From: Orthonyx spaldingii
Taxonomy: Eukaryota > Chordata > Aves > Passeriformes > Orthonychidae
Assembly: GCA_013397795.1 (NCBI GenBank)
Contig: VZTJ01000523.1
Span: 4,708,764 to 4,772,763, forward strand
Length of the DNA stretch: 64,000 nucleotides
Reading direction: 5' to 3'
Shown here in pieces: positions 1 through 11,832 of the stretch; within the stretch, counting starts at the first letter, position 1, and every line of letters starts with the position of its first letter. A model generated the notes under the pieces. The model was given only the letters and a program-made list of their open reading frames with translations, was not told the DNA's origin and did not search any database. Made by a program: the position numbers and the translations under genes.

Positions 1-3000
1 TGTACATGTGGTTGCATAAATGTGCTAGATTATGATTATCTCTGCTTCATAATTAGCAATTTGCATAACTGCTTGCTGTGAACAAGAAGTCCCATCAGTG
101 TTATGAAGGATTTATTTAGCTGTCTGAATATATTTTTGTTATCCAGTGCAGAAAGAAAACAATCGAAATGGAAGCAGTCCCAAATGCTTGGTGTTATTTC
201 TAACCCGCACGCATAATTAACAGGAGTACTAATTGTTCAGCACCAGAAACTCATTTGTTTCTCTATAGACTGGAAGAACATTAATTCTCAGAGTGCCTCT
301 CTCTTTTTTCCCCATAGCCAGCGGTATCATAAGCTCTGCAGTCAGTTGTAACCAGATTATATTTGTTGTGTTTGCAACATAGTGCCTGCAATAGTCTTGT
401 CTTTTCCCAAGGTTCTGCCTAAGCAGAGAAATGTATGTAAATGTATGTAATCATGGCTGTGTTTCAGACTCAGAACAATGGATCCTTGTATCTGCTGTTG
501 TCATAAGAAGTGAGGGCTCAGCCGAGGTACCAGTGATACCTTGAGTACTTGCTTGTTGCCAGAGCATCACTGCCTAGTGAGTGCCAAAAGATGAGACTTG
601 CTTTGCTTTCTGGCTTCACCTGTTCATCTGTTCCTACGCTCCAGATGATAAAGTATGTCTTTGGAAAAGAAATTTTGCCTATCTGGGTTTGATTTTGGAG
701 AATGGGGTGCAAAGTTGGTTGTGCCCATGTGAAGGACCAGACTGACCCCGTACAAAATTATGGTTTTATTTGCATTAATGTACACTGGAAATCATGGGAG
801 CTGGGAAATCCACCTCTGTGAGCAGCATTTCCATTCAAAGCCATTTACATGTAGGTCTTGAGTGAGTTCTGGTTTGGGCCACATAGCCTGCGTTTGATGT
901 AGAGGTGGGTTAGTGAGATGGAGCAAAGAATAGGCTGGCAAAGAACCTAACTCCGGGAATTATCCAGTTTTTGAATGTCTGCTGAACCCTGAGCTGCAGT
1001 AGACTTTTTTTGGGAATTTTAAAAAGCTTCATCAGGAAGCTGCTGGATCCTGACAAAAACACAAGTTCTGTTTTTTCTGATCCTGAAATGGGGCAGCACA
1101 TCTCACCATGTTCCTTTTTTTTGCCCAGCCTTGTCCTGTAGGTCTGCGTGGCCACTTTCTCCTTGGTGTTTAGGAAGGAGCACATCTCTCCCTGCTGGCA
1201 GCAGGTTTGTGCCCACATCGGAAGAAGGTCTGCAGAGCCTGTGATTGAGTCTGTGCAGTGAGGAGTTAGAAAAAAGTGTGAGCAGCTTAGAAAAGTGATT
1301 GGGTGAGAAGGTCCTTTTAAGCTTTTGGTGGCAATCCTGAAATGTAAGATCTTCTACAGGTCTTTTCCTGTACTAAGCTGTAGCTTTTTCTGCATAAATA
1401 AGGCTGGAGAAAAGTAACTTACTTGTGGAACATATGTCCTACATAGTAGCAAACGTTTACAATGGCTGAGCAAAGGAAGCACTGCTGGATTTCAGGCCAC
1501 TGAAATCATGGGGCCTTCAGTATGGGGTTGAGAGTGCTCTTAAATAGTGGCCCTACTGCATGGTGGCCAAAAGGGCAAAACAGGGTCTTTAGAGAACTTG
1601 CTTGAAAACTATTGTATAATCCAAGAGCCAAATGATTTAATATGCAATGAACTCAAAATCTCATTTAAAGGAGTGAATGTGCAGGCTTGCACCAACATAA
1701 TTTACTTATTTTTATGAGTATCTCCCATGCACTGCTAATAAATATGAACTATTAACGGGTTTTTAATCTGATTCACGTTTATTACAGGTTGAGTGTGAGG
1801 TTATAAATAATGCTTGCGAAAAGGCATGAAGGGTAAATCTGTGTGAGTGGGTCCCTCAGCCCTTCCTGGAGCTGGGCTGTGCAAGGCAGTGCCTATTTGC
1901 AATGCTGATGAGCCACCAGCTCAATTCATCAGGCTGTGAGGATGCTCTTCTGGAGCATTTGCACCACTATTTCCTCAGAAACAGGGTCTTTCTCTGACTG
2001 CATGGGTTTGAAACAGGTGTTTTGCAGCATAATCTGTGTTTCTCTGTTCACTGGGAACTTAGAAATCAAACTGCTTATGAAAGGGAAGAGAGGTCTTGGA
2101 GATACTTATTGGTGATGTTTTCCAGTCTCCCATACCCTCATCTATCTCTCCCACCATTCCTCAGCCATCAGGTAACACAAGTAATACAACTAATAACTGT
2201 TCATGTGAGGAGGAGAAGAGTTGGGCATAAAGCATAAGAGGGGAAAGGGAAGACATCTTAAGGGCTTCTTTGCGCCTTTTTAATTTTTTTCTTCTTTCAT
2301 GGAGCCATTTTCTCCTACGAGGTTGGGTCCACAAATGGATCTCTTTCTGGAGGGGGTTGCAGGTTGAATAAGAACAAGAGAGAAGTTGCTTATTGAAGTG
2401 TCCCCTGTTTCCTACTGGGAGATCTTGACTCAAGAAAGGGAAGAAATTAGCAACTCTGGCTTCCTGGAATAACAATAGCTAAGGCAGGTAAGAAATTTGT
2501 GTGTGCTTCCTGCTGGAAATTCAGCTTTTATCAAGGAGAAAATATGAAACAGGAATTGCAGAGAGGCTTTCCATCCTTATTTCACATCTTCCTTCTCACC
2601 ATTTGCTGCTTGTGTCCCAAGGGTGTGCAGGGCCAAAAGAGCTCTCCCAGCCTGTGCTGCACAACCCCTCTTGCTGCTGCAGCCTGGTAAGAGATGCAGC
2701 CCAAACCAATTTGTCCAGAAAGAAGAAAATGCAGAGAAAAGGCAGCTCTAGGACTGCCTGGTGAGATGTGGCAGCAGAGCTTTTCTTTGTGGCTGAAAGT
2801 TTTCAGATTGTTTTGTCTCAGATGTTTACCTTCCCGATCTGTGGAAGCTCCCTGAGGAAAAGAAACGCTTTGTGATAAATAGTTTTGTCAACAACCCAGT
2901 TTTCCTTCAAAAGCATTCTGATGGAAACTTCTTAGGAACATGCACCCTTGGTCTTACTTGCCCTTTATTTGCACAAGCAGGTGTGATTTATTTTGCCCTT

Positions 3001-6000
3001 TGATGTATCATGCAACTCCCATTGAAAGCGACCGTGGTTGTGAATAAGTTGTGGGAGCAACTCTTTGATGCTTCCCAAGATATCATTAATGAGTGGGAGT
3101 GACCCAAAGTCTCGGGAACTGCTTGATGGAATTATAAATGGCAGAAATTAATTTATAAGCATCAGTATAAAGTACACAATGACGTGGGCATGTTCTGGAT
3201 CTTGTGTAGCTGCATTTGTTGGTGCATTTGTGCTTTTCACACTGGCTTCCGTTTGGTTACGTGGCTGATAAGTTTAATTTCAGAGAGGAGAAGCCAATGC
3301 CCTGGTTTGATGGAAGGGCAGAGAAGGTGCATGTCCACTGAGCTCCACCTGAAGTTTGTATGGCATTTCCATTAAAAGCTGTATGCTTGCTTTACTGGAG
3401 AATATGATAAATATTTTATTCTGAGATGATTTTCATGTGATCTGTGTAATGTGATCCAGTACAAGGGCAGTTAGATTGTTCAAAACTTCCTTAAAGCACC
3501 AACTTGATACTGCTTAATGCTTTGTTCTTGTGGATCTTTGTCTTCGTGTTCCTTGCCTTGCATGAAAATCAGTAAATAAAACATCAAACCTGAAGCGCCC
3601 AGTCCTCCCGGGGCCTGAGAGAGGAGGGGTTCCCAGCACAGCTGTTGTGACTGCGGCTGGTTTCCACTGGGGGCTGCAGAGATGGATGAAATCCCAGCAG
3701 CATCTGCAGGAAATGCACAGCAGAGGTCAAGCACAGCACTGCAAAACCTGGCTCTGCACGGAATGGGGGGAGTTCTTTTGGTGCCTGTGCTACTTAAAAT
3801 TTGGCAGTTTTGTGTGGCTTCAGAATGTACAGTGAGTGCCTGCAGGTGCTGCCTTCCCCTTGGGCTGTGGCTGCCCAGTCAGGCCTTGGGGTGTTAGTGG
3901 TGAGAGCCACGGTGTGGCCAGACAGGATCAGGGCTGTGGTGAGCAGTGCAGGCACTTGTCTGTCTCAGATGGCACCTAAACGTCCAATTTTTAGTATTCA
4001 TCCTGCTTCCTGCTGCTGGAGGTGCCTATTGAATGCAGTCTGTGTCCCAGGCTAACTTTGCTGCCCAGACATTATTAAAGGAAATGAATTCGCAGCGCCT
4101 GCAATGCTGTTTGCTGCTTTGTTATGTAGTCCTAGAGTAAGAGCAGGTCAATACTGCATTAGTTCTGGCTTGATGTGACCTATCTGAAGCCACCAGAGTA
4201 AATTCAATTTGTGTTTATTTCTGCGCTGGAGTCTGTTCTTCATGGGCTTGACAAGGAATTAATCTTACCTTGCCTTTACTTATTTTGAAAGGAATAACAG
4301 TGAAAGGACTTAATCCTGGAAAGACTTTGTACTGGCTTTCAAATACACCTTGTCTAATGCTTCTGTACAGTTTTGGTGTGATGGTGCTTAGCTAATCCAT
4401 CTGATCGTAATTCTCACAAAGTCCTTTGCAGTCTCCACTGCCCAACCTCTGATTCCCAGGAAAGGTTTTTACAGCTGAGACAGTGCTGTAAATACTGCAG
4501 CTCTTAGCTGGGATTTTTTTTTTCCCCCCACATAATTCATGGACCTCAGTAATGTGACTTCCCCAGTGAAAGGGCATTTATAGATTTCACTCTCTAGTGC
4601 CTGATCCGTGACCTGCTGGAGTCAGCAAATGTCTTTCTGCTGACCCTATCTGGCTTTGGATCAGGCAATAGGGAGCCTTTTGAGTGAGAGCTATCTGCTC
4701 CTTTCTAATGGCTGTATCATATGTCATAGATTTTTTTTCTGGTTAGAAAAGGATATAAAAGCTGTGATGTTAGAAACCATAATACTTTGTTAATTGGATT
4801 GCATTAAAGCACGTTACTCAAACTGAAAGGGAATGTTAACTGGATTTTCATGTCTGCTACAGCAGCAGTTAGAGCCTTCTGCAAAGATGAGGACCTGTTT
4901 GGTGGTGCTTGAGGACAGAGGAGTCAAACTAGGGTTTCCTTGCAAGGAGCTGAATGATGCCTGTGTGAATCTGTGGATGTGAGAATTAACAGTGAGATGC
5001 AGGATCGTGCATTGTGATCCCTTCCAGCCTGGTGCACCACCAGTTTCCAGAGACCTGAGCTCAAACCAGTTGAGGGCTCAGGCTCATTGAGCATCTTAAA
5101 CATATGAGATGCAACAAAATTTTCATGTGAAGGAAGACTGGAGCCTGTCCATCAGCTTTCCTAGTTTTAGAAGCTGTTTCTCTCCCAAGCCTCTCCTGGC
5201 ACAGATGGCTTTTTCTCTCTTCCCAGAAAAGTTTACCAGGCAGAAACAGCAAATCCAAGCCTGTGAGCACATGAGCATCCTCCCAAATGTGCCATCATTG
5301 CAGGTTTATGAAACGATGCTGGTAGGTTTTAAGTCTACTTTTATGTAGAGATAAGTATGGTAAAAGACCTATGGGTCTTTTTCTAGAAATCAGTTATAAA
5401 GGACCACAGGTGATATGGTAGTGATTTCCCTTTCAGGCTGCTTTTTTGTACATCTCTCTGTCTTCTGAGAAGCCTGTTGGCTGCATAGTTGTCACCAGTT
5501 GCTCAAACACAGCAGTTTTGGGTTGCTGGGAGGTTTTTTTGCAATAAACTATTTTTCATTTCAGTAGCAGATTCTCATTATGCAAAAGGAGAAACAGCCA
5601 AGGCAAGTGTTTAAACCTACTTAAGATTTGGACTGCATCATCTGTATAATTGAAAAGCACTGCTTGGGTCATTGTTCTGTTCCAGCTTCGCTGCTACTAC
5701 TTTGGCAGATGTTTAAAGATCCTTCCTGTTGCTGAACCTGGCACAGGGACTTGGCCTTGATGTGTTGCAGGTCCTCCTGCTCACCCAGCAGATGGAGTTG
5801 CAGCAAAGGGAAGGGGCTGCAGCGTGATTTCCCCCAATGCAGCCACCCCACAAGTAAACAAGCATTAATCATCCATCCCAATGCACTGGTCTGCAATCGA
5901 AAGTGGTTGTTAAATTCCTGATTGTAATTGTGATTTGCACTGCCAAGCAGCACCTCGGGTTTCAATAATCGATGTTTCATTTTCTTGTTCCGTTTGTGTG

Positions 6001-7368
6001 TGCTGGTTGTGTCCCTGCAGGGAGGTTTGGTCTGATTGTCTGGTACCTTTTGCTAACCCAGGTCCCCTGGTCTTACCTTTGCAGCTAATTGCTGGGTTTG
6101 ATTTTTGATTCACCACTTGCCTTGGGTTGAGAGAGGCATTCCAGAAAGTCACTTCTTAGAATTTGGTGTTAATTGACTAAAGTAACTTAAAAGTAGAGTA
6201 TAGATAGGAAAACTAATAATGTCCCTTGAAACGTTCTTCTCTTGCATTCAGCTTTGACCGGGAAAGGAAATACTGCTCACAGTTACACTCAAACCTGGTC
6301 ATAGCTGGTCGTTCCATCCATCATACATGATTGTACAATTTTCATATCTTACTTTCATTCATAAACTGACAGAAGACCAAAAGCTGTCAACTTCTGTCTC
6401 TTCTTGTTCTGCTGCTCAACCCTGAATGGTCTGGTCATTAGCAGACCTACTTGAGTAAGTAACTGGAGAAAATACCCTTTTTCCTCAGCAGATGGCTCCT
6501 AGGCTGTCCTGATCCTGCCCCATCCAGCAGACCTGATGGCCGGGGAAGCTGAAGGATGACAGGAGCATCATTCCCATCACCCAAAACTCTGGTCCTGGTC
6601 TGCTCAAGGGCTGCAGAACAGACAAGATGTACCCCAAGGCAGGGGCAGTGGGCATAAGGAGAGGTGAGCCCAAGTCTCTGCTTCTCAGCTCATGTGCAGT
6701 TTATCAATACAAATGTGCACCACTCTCTTGGCAGTGTTTTAACAAACTTTTGAGAAAGAGGTGTCCCCCCAATGCTGGCAACAGTGTTAAAACAGCAACA
6801 AAGCAATATGCTTATCAAGTAAGTATCAAAGCCAGGGTAAATCAACAATGCAGTGTTGATGGTAATTCATCAAATTAGTGAAATCACTATGTAAGGATTG
6901 ATTAATTTGGCTACTAATTTGAAGTTTAAGGGGGTAACTCTCTTTCTGAGGCAGGTGGTCTTCTGGGATTTCGAGCAAGTCAATCAAATCTATAATTACA
7001 AGCTGGCTGAATCATATGGAAAATAAATTATCATCTGACACTTCAGCTACTACAGCAGAACCAGCTGCACACATGTGGTGCAGGAGGGCTGGGAAGGACT
7101 CTCCAATACTTTTTGTTTTGCCACGCAGTGTTTACTCACTAGCAGGATGAAAAGTCATCAGGGCTCAGGAGCAGAGGGCTGCTGAGCTGTGGAGCACATC
7201 TGAAGCTGTGGTCTCTCCCTCATCCATGATTGTGGTTGGCCTGTCAATGTGTTCCCAGGGATTGTGGATGTGTTTGGCTTAATAAGAGGGATTTAAAAGG
7301 CCTGCTGCATTTTTAGATGTGTTTGCATGGCTCACAGTGCTGGATGCAGGCTCTTTAAACTGAAGAGG

Positions 7369-7411
7369 AAGGAAGTCTTGCCAACTGTTGCTCAAGGAAG
7401 TCTTGCCAACT
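7369..7411 (+). repeat. Short direct duplication, 25-bp period
   Basis: AAGGAAGTCTTGCCAACT occurs twice, at 7,369-7,386 and 7,394-7,411, separated by GTTGCTC. The identical 18-bp blocks indicate a recent local duplication by slippage. Confidence 0.9.
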
Positions 7412-10079
7412 TTGACTGCATGTAACAGTTTGATCGCATTGCTTTCAGGATATGGTGAGAGGTTGCAGAGGGTGCTGTAGCTCAAACCACCTCTAAAAGA
7501 AACCAGGGGGTGAAGGGATTTTCTGGGAGCTGGTGGTGTTGGTGGACTCCTCTTTGCTGGTTCTGTGACTCCAGCCCCGTTCAGGCACCTCACCTCAGTG
7601 TGTTGTGCTGCAGGGTCTGGCCAGTGCTGGGTTTCTGATGTACCTGACTGGCACAAACTACTCATCCCTGGGGAGCTGATCTCATCTAAATGGTGGCTGC
7701 CAGGAAAGCTCCAGATGAAAGGCTGAGAATTGCTTTCTTTAATAGCTTTTTATCCAGCAAAATGTTTTGTTGCCTTATTTATGACTTCTGCTGTAACAGG
7801 GGAGCCTGGGATGAAAAGGCTGAAGACTTCCTTTTATTTTGGTCTGCAAACTCCCTCTCATGGCTGCGGATTTGCAAGTTTTTTAGCGGGATAAAAGTTG
7901 TGGCTGAGGCTGGCCTTCCCCTGAGTTGTTTCATTATGCTGTTGACATGAACACTAAATCCTGCTTTCCTTTGCTGCGTGCTGAAGGTCACTGCCGCAGT
8001 ATGATCGTAATGAGCCTCATAAGCCAGTGTCTCATCTCGGCAGAGCTCTCTGCAGATTGCCCGGAAAAAACCCAACCATTTATTCTTTAACCTTATCAGT
8101 CTACAGATGCCGAAGGCATCGTGTGAGCCTGAGTCTTGTAGCTCATCGATGTTGGATGATGCTTTGATCTTATGGGACTTGGGGGCCAACAGAAGGAATA
8201 AGGCAGTGGAATAAAAGGAGGCAGCATTTCAGGTAGTAAATGCAAGACTCAGCATCAGAGTGCCCACACTGAAAGTAATGGTCCTTGTGCTGTGTACCCT
8301 GTGTAATCTGGCAGGAAGAGGCGGTCATGCAAACCCACTCTGATTTTTGGCTACACACAGTCTGTGAGAGGTGTATGGAGGTGATGCCTTTTTCTGGTCT
8401 TGGGAATGAAAAACCAGGCAGGGTAGAAGGGTTGGGGGTTAATTACCTCAGTATTTTAATAGGAATCCCATCCGATGCACCACTTCGCCGAGGTGGAAGG
8501 CATTGTGGTGCCCACCATGCATGCATCCCCCCACCGTCAATCAATATACATTTTATGGACCCAATACCTTAGCATATCTACCAAAGTGGCCCAATAAGGG
8601 GCTTGGATGAGCTAATTTCTAGTTTACAGAACACATTCTACTGCAGGAGCCATGGCTCCTCAAGATAGTAGGATGTTTGGTCTCCGAACTCTACAAAACC
8701 TTGGAACTACGCTGAATTATCAGACTTAAAGAAGTACAAGTATGCATGCTAATACTTGTGGATACACAGAACTGTGTAAAAGGTATAAAAAGAAATAGCA
8801 AAAAATCCTTTTGGCATCAGAGGAGTCCTTCAGCAGGATGCAGGTCCCAAAACAGAGGGAGAATTTGGAAATGATCCATTTAAATAAATGCACCTGCAGC
8901 TTCTCCACCCTCTCTCTGATCACAGTTTTCCAGTTAAACACCTGCACATTTAGAACCCATTAATATAATAATTTCATGCTCCACTGACTACCCTGGCTGT
9001 TAGAAACATGGAGGGATAGCCTGGGAATACCCAAACAATATTCTTTTGAGTGGGTTTGTTGTTGCATAGATCAACATCAAGAAGTTATGTTGTCATTTAG
9101 ATTGTGTGAGTTTGGTTTAATTAAAAATACAAAGAGAGGGATGAAAAATCACACAAATTTTGTAACAAAGCAGCTGAGAGAAAATGTTTATCAGGGCCTT
9201 TATTATAATCGATACAAGATATGTAGATGAGAATCTATGTATCTTTGGGTATGATTATGTATCTTGGGGAAGTGAAAACACCTTGTTGGTGTGGCATATC
9301 TGATGTTGTGTTCCCATGCACACTGTCACCTGCACTATGGGCTGAGGTCCCTGATGGGCATCTGGGTGCCTCTCTGGATGGATACAGGCGTGTTGGCTTT
9401 CCCTGCATTTTATTGCTTGGGTCGTGGCTGCACCATACCCTGAGTGTGCAGATAAAGAGCTCAGGGGCTCTGGGTCAGCAGCTCTGACATTCACCTTTCT
9501 GACACGGCTTCTCTTCCCCACTCCATGTTGCTGCTCCATGGCCTCCCCCTGCTTGCAGAATGAGGCTGAGCTGATGAAACGCAGGCTGTCTCTCTCGTCC
9601 TTGCTCATCTCACAAGTGTCACAGTCCCAGCCTGCAAGTTCACTTCTGCAGCACTTCTGTTAAACGTGATTACTCCTGAGTCAGTCTCGAGTCAGCAGGA
9701 GGGAGTTCATCTCCTCCATCTTTTGATGTCTGAAAATGATGTGGAATGTAAAGCCTATGGGAGTGAGGCTACCGTTGCAGAAAAGAGGGGAAGGATAGGG
9801 TGGTCTAAAGGCTAATTCCTTTCTCCTTCCCCCTTGTCTTCCAGCAATAAGCCTGAATAGGGGTGTGCTAGGAAAGGAGGGGAGCATCCCACACTCTGGT
9901 CCAGGGCAGAAGCTCCTGAAAGCTCCTGCCCTACCTAGTGCTCTGCTCTTGGTCAGGCTGGCTGTGACATGATGTGCTTGCAAAGCCCTGCTCTGTGTGA
10001 CCGCAGGAGAGTTAATTCATTCCCCTTTAGCCACGTGCAGGAGGGCGGATTGCACGAGCTGTCATTAGAGTGTGGGAAT

Positions 10080-10430
10080 TTTCCTTTGGATCTGTGAGCT
10101 GAAACGCGGATCCGGGGACATTTATGGGGCTGTATTTAGGGCCATATTTGCTGCTCGGCACAGTGAAGAAGAGAGTGCTGTAACAGACAAGGGAAGGCGC
10201 TCATCTGTGGTCCCGACAGTGTGTGACAGCTGATTCAGCCCGGCTCGGGCAGCCGAGCGTGCAGCGCGCAGTGGGTTTGTGTATCCTGCTCCCATCCCTG
10301 TTACAAATAGTCCTGGGCAAGAGCCGCTTGCTGACGGTGCAGACACCCCTGGGGCAGGGAGGGAGGCAGCTGCAGAGCCGGTGCTGTGCGAAAGCCAATT
10401 ATCCGGACGTGTTTTGCAGCAGGGGGGACT
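10080..10430. promoter_or_regulatory. Intronic CpG-enriched patch
   Basis: CpG dinucleotides are clustered here (AACGCGGATCCGGGG, CCCGGCTCGGGCAGCCGAGCG, CAGCGCGCAG, GAGCCGCTTGCTGACGG, TATCCGGACG), about 20 in 350 bases, while the surrounding intron has very few. This could be a weak CpG island marking an alternative HS6ST2 promoter, an enhancer, or the start of an intronic transcript. The frames across it do not resemble HS6ST2. Function is inferred only from composition. Confidence 0.4.
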
Positions 10431-11625
10431 TCCCAAAGCACCGGGAGCAAGGAAATTTGCAAACTCCAAAAGCTGCCTTACTCCTAGGTTTTGCTGTGTT
10501 TTAAAGCTGCATCCGCCTCACTGGAGATCCAAGTTTCCTCCTGCGTGCTCCTCTTGTCCAAGGCAGGCTCTCCTGTGCCTTTGCCATCCTCGATGTGCTA
10601 AGAGGTGTCTTTAAAACTGCAAAGAGCAGAAGTTCCTCATCTTCCCTGGGCAATGTGTCAGTGTGCTGGTTAGTGGTACCCCATCGTTCCATGCTCCGTG
10701 AGCACCCTGCATGGAGAGGTGGTGCTCCACCCCTGAGCATCCTGACAGCTGTGAGGGGCTGGCTTTGCTTGAAATTCACTCCTCTTTGTGGCGCAGAGCA
10801 GTGAGCAGAGAATTAAGTCAAAATCTGACTGCAGAATGATAAGGGCATAGGATTATCCCCCCTACTGCTCACTGGAGCCCTCAGAAGTGTCAGTACGGTT
10901 TTTACAATTATAGCTAAGGTTGGCTCCACTGTGGATATATACTACTGCCAAATTCATGTTCTTTCACACTAACTTGCCCAATTCTTTTATGATGTAGCTA
11001 ATTTGTCCCATGATTTGGTACTGCAGAGCAGTACACAAATCTGCATGTTGTGATCTGTTTAGCACTCGAGTGTTCCCCCTTTGTTTTCCTTTGCCTCTAC
11101 TACTTTTAGTTGTCATCTGGACAAAGTAGACATTTTATGTTATGTTAATAATTACTGGTTCTGGAGAAATGCTTCCAGTACCTGTGATGCCTTCTGGATG
11201 GGAAGGTGGCCACCAGCAGCTCCCTCCTGCCAGCATCACACGCTCTTTCAGCCACATGATCTACAACCAGGCTTTGAGTTGTGACCAGAAGAGAAATGTT
11301 AAGGCAGGCAGAGGTGTAAAATCAGCTGAGGTTTGGTCCTGAGTTTTGCAGGCATCTAGTGGGAATAAAGGGACTGCTTCTATCATTTGGTCTTTGGAAG
11401 AAGAATGGGTTGACACAAACCAGCAGGCAGTTTTCTGGCCGCATGCTGCTTAATAACACATTCAATATTGATTAACTGTAGTTTTAAGCCCGTTTGGACA
11501 ATTCAGCCACTTGACTGAGGGGTTGAAACACAGTGGAAGAAATGTTAATAAGTGTAGTTCCCCGTTTGATCATGAGTTTAAATTTTAAAATCCTTCGTGT
11601 ATGAATTGAGTTATTGTATTCCCAG

Positions 11626-11832
11626 GGAGAAGCCAGTTTGATTTATGACCTTTTGATGTCCCAAATACAATTAGTACTCCATCAGTATGCAGATACTATC
11701 ACGGGGTCCAATGACTTGAATGACTTCCAGTTACCCCTGTATCGGGAAGAGGTGTCAGAGCTAATGAAATTCTCTCCAAAAATTATTGATTCATTAGACA
11801 ACACAATCCTTTGGCTGTCCTTTGCCCAGTGA
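11626..11832 (+). other. Candidate exon or relic coding fragment inside the HS6ST2 intron
   Basis: After an AG acceptor (GTATTCCCAG, ending 11,625) there are 68 sense codons to TGA at 11,830. The peptide has protein-like composition with amphipathic stretches (SLIYDLLMSQIQLVLHQY, then LYREEVSELMKF and SLDNTILWLSFAQ) and no low-complexity bias. I do not recognise it. It cannot be an HS6ST2 cassette in this frame, because the HS6ST2 intron phase would read a stop within five codons. The pyrimidine tract is weak. It may be a decayed retrocopy, an exon of another transcript, or chance. Confidence 0.2.

Noticed and set aside
8470..8530. GCACCAC...GTGGTGC inverted arms suggesting a hairpin
   Set aside because: Only 7-bp arms with a long, unpaired loop. 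Too weak for an RNA gene call.
9677..9700. TGAGTCAGTCTCGAGTCAGCA, two AP-1/MARE-like sites
   Set aside because: Short motifs expected by chance in 64 kb, with no surrounding support.
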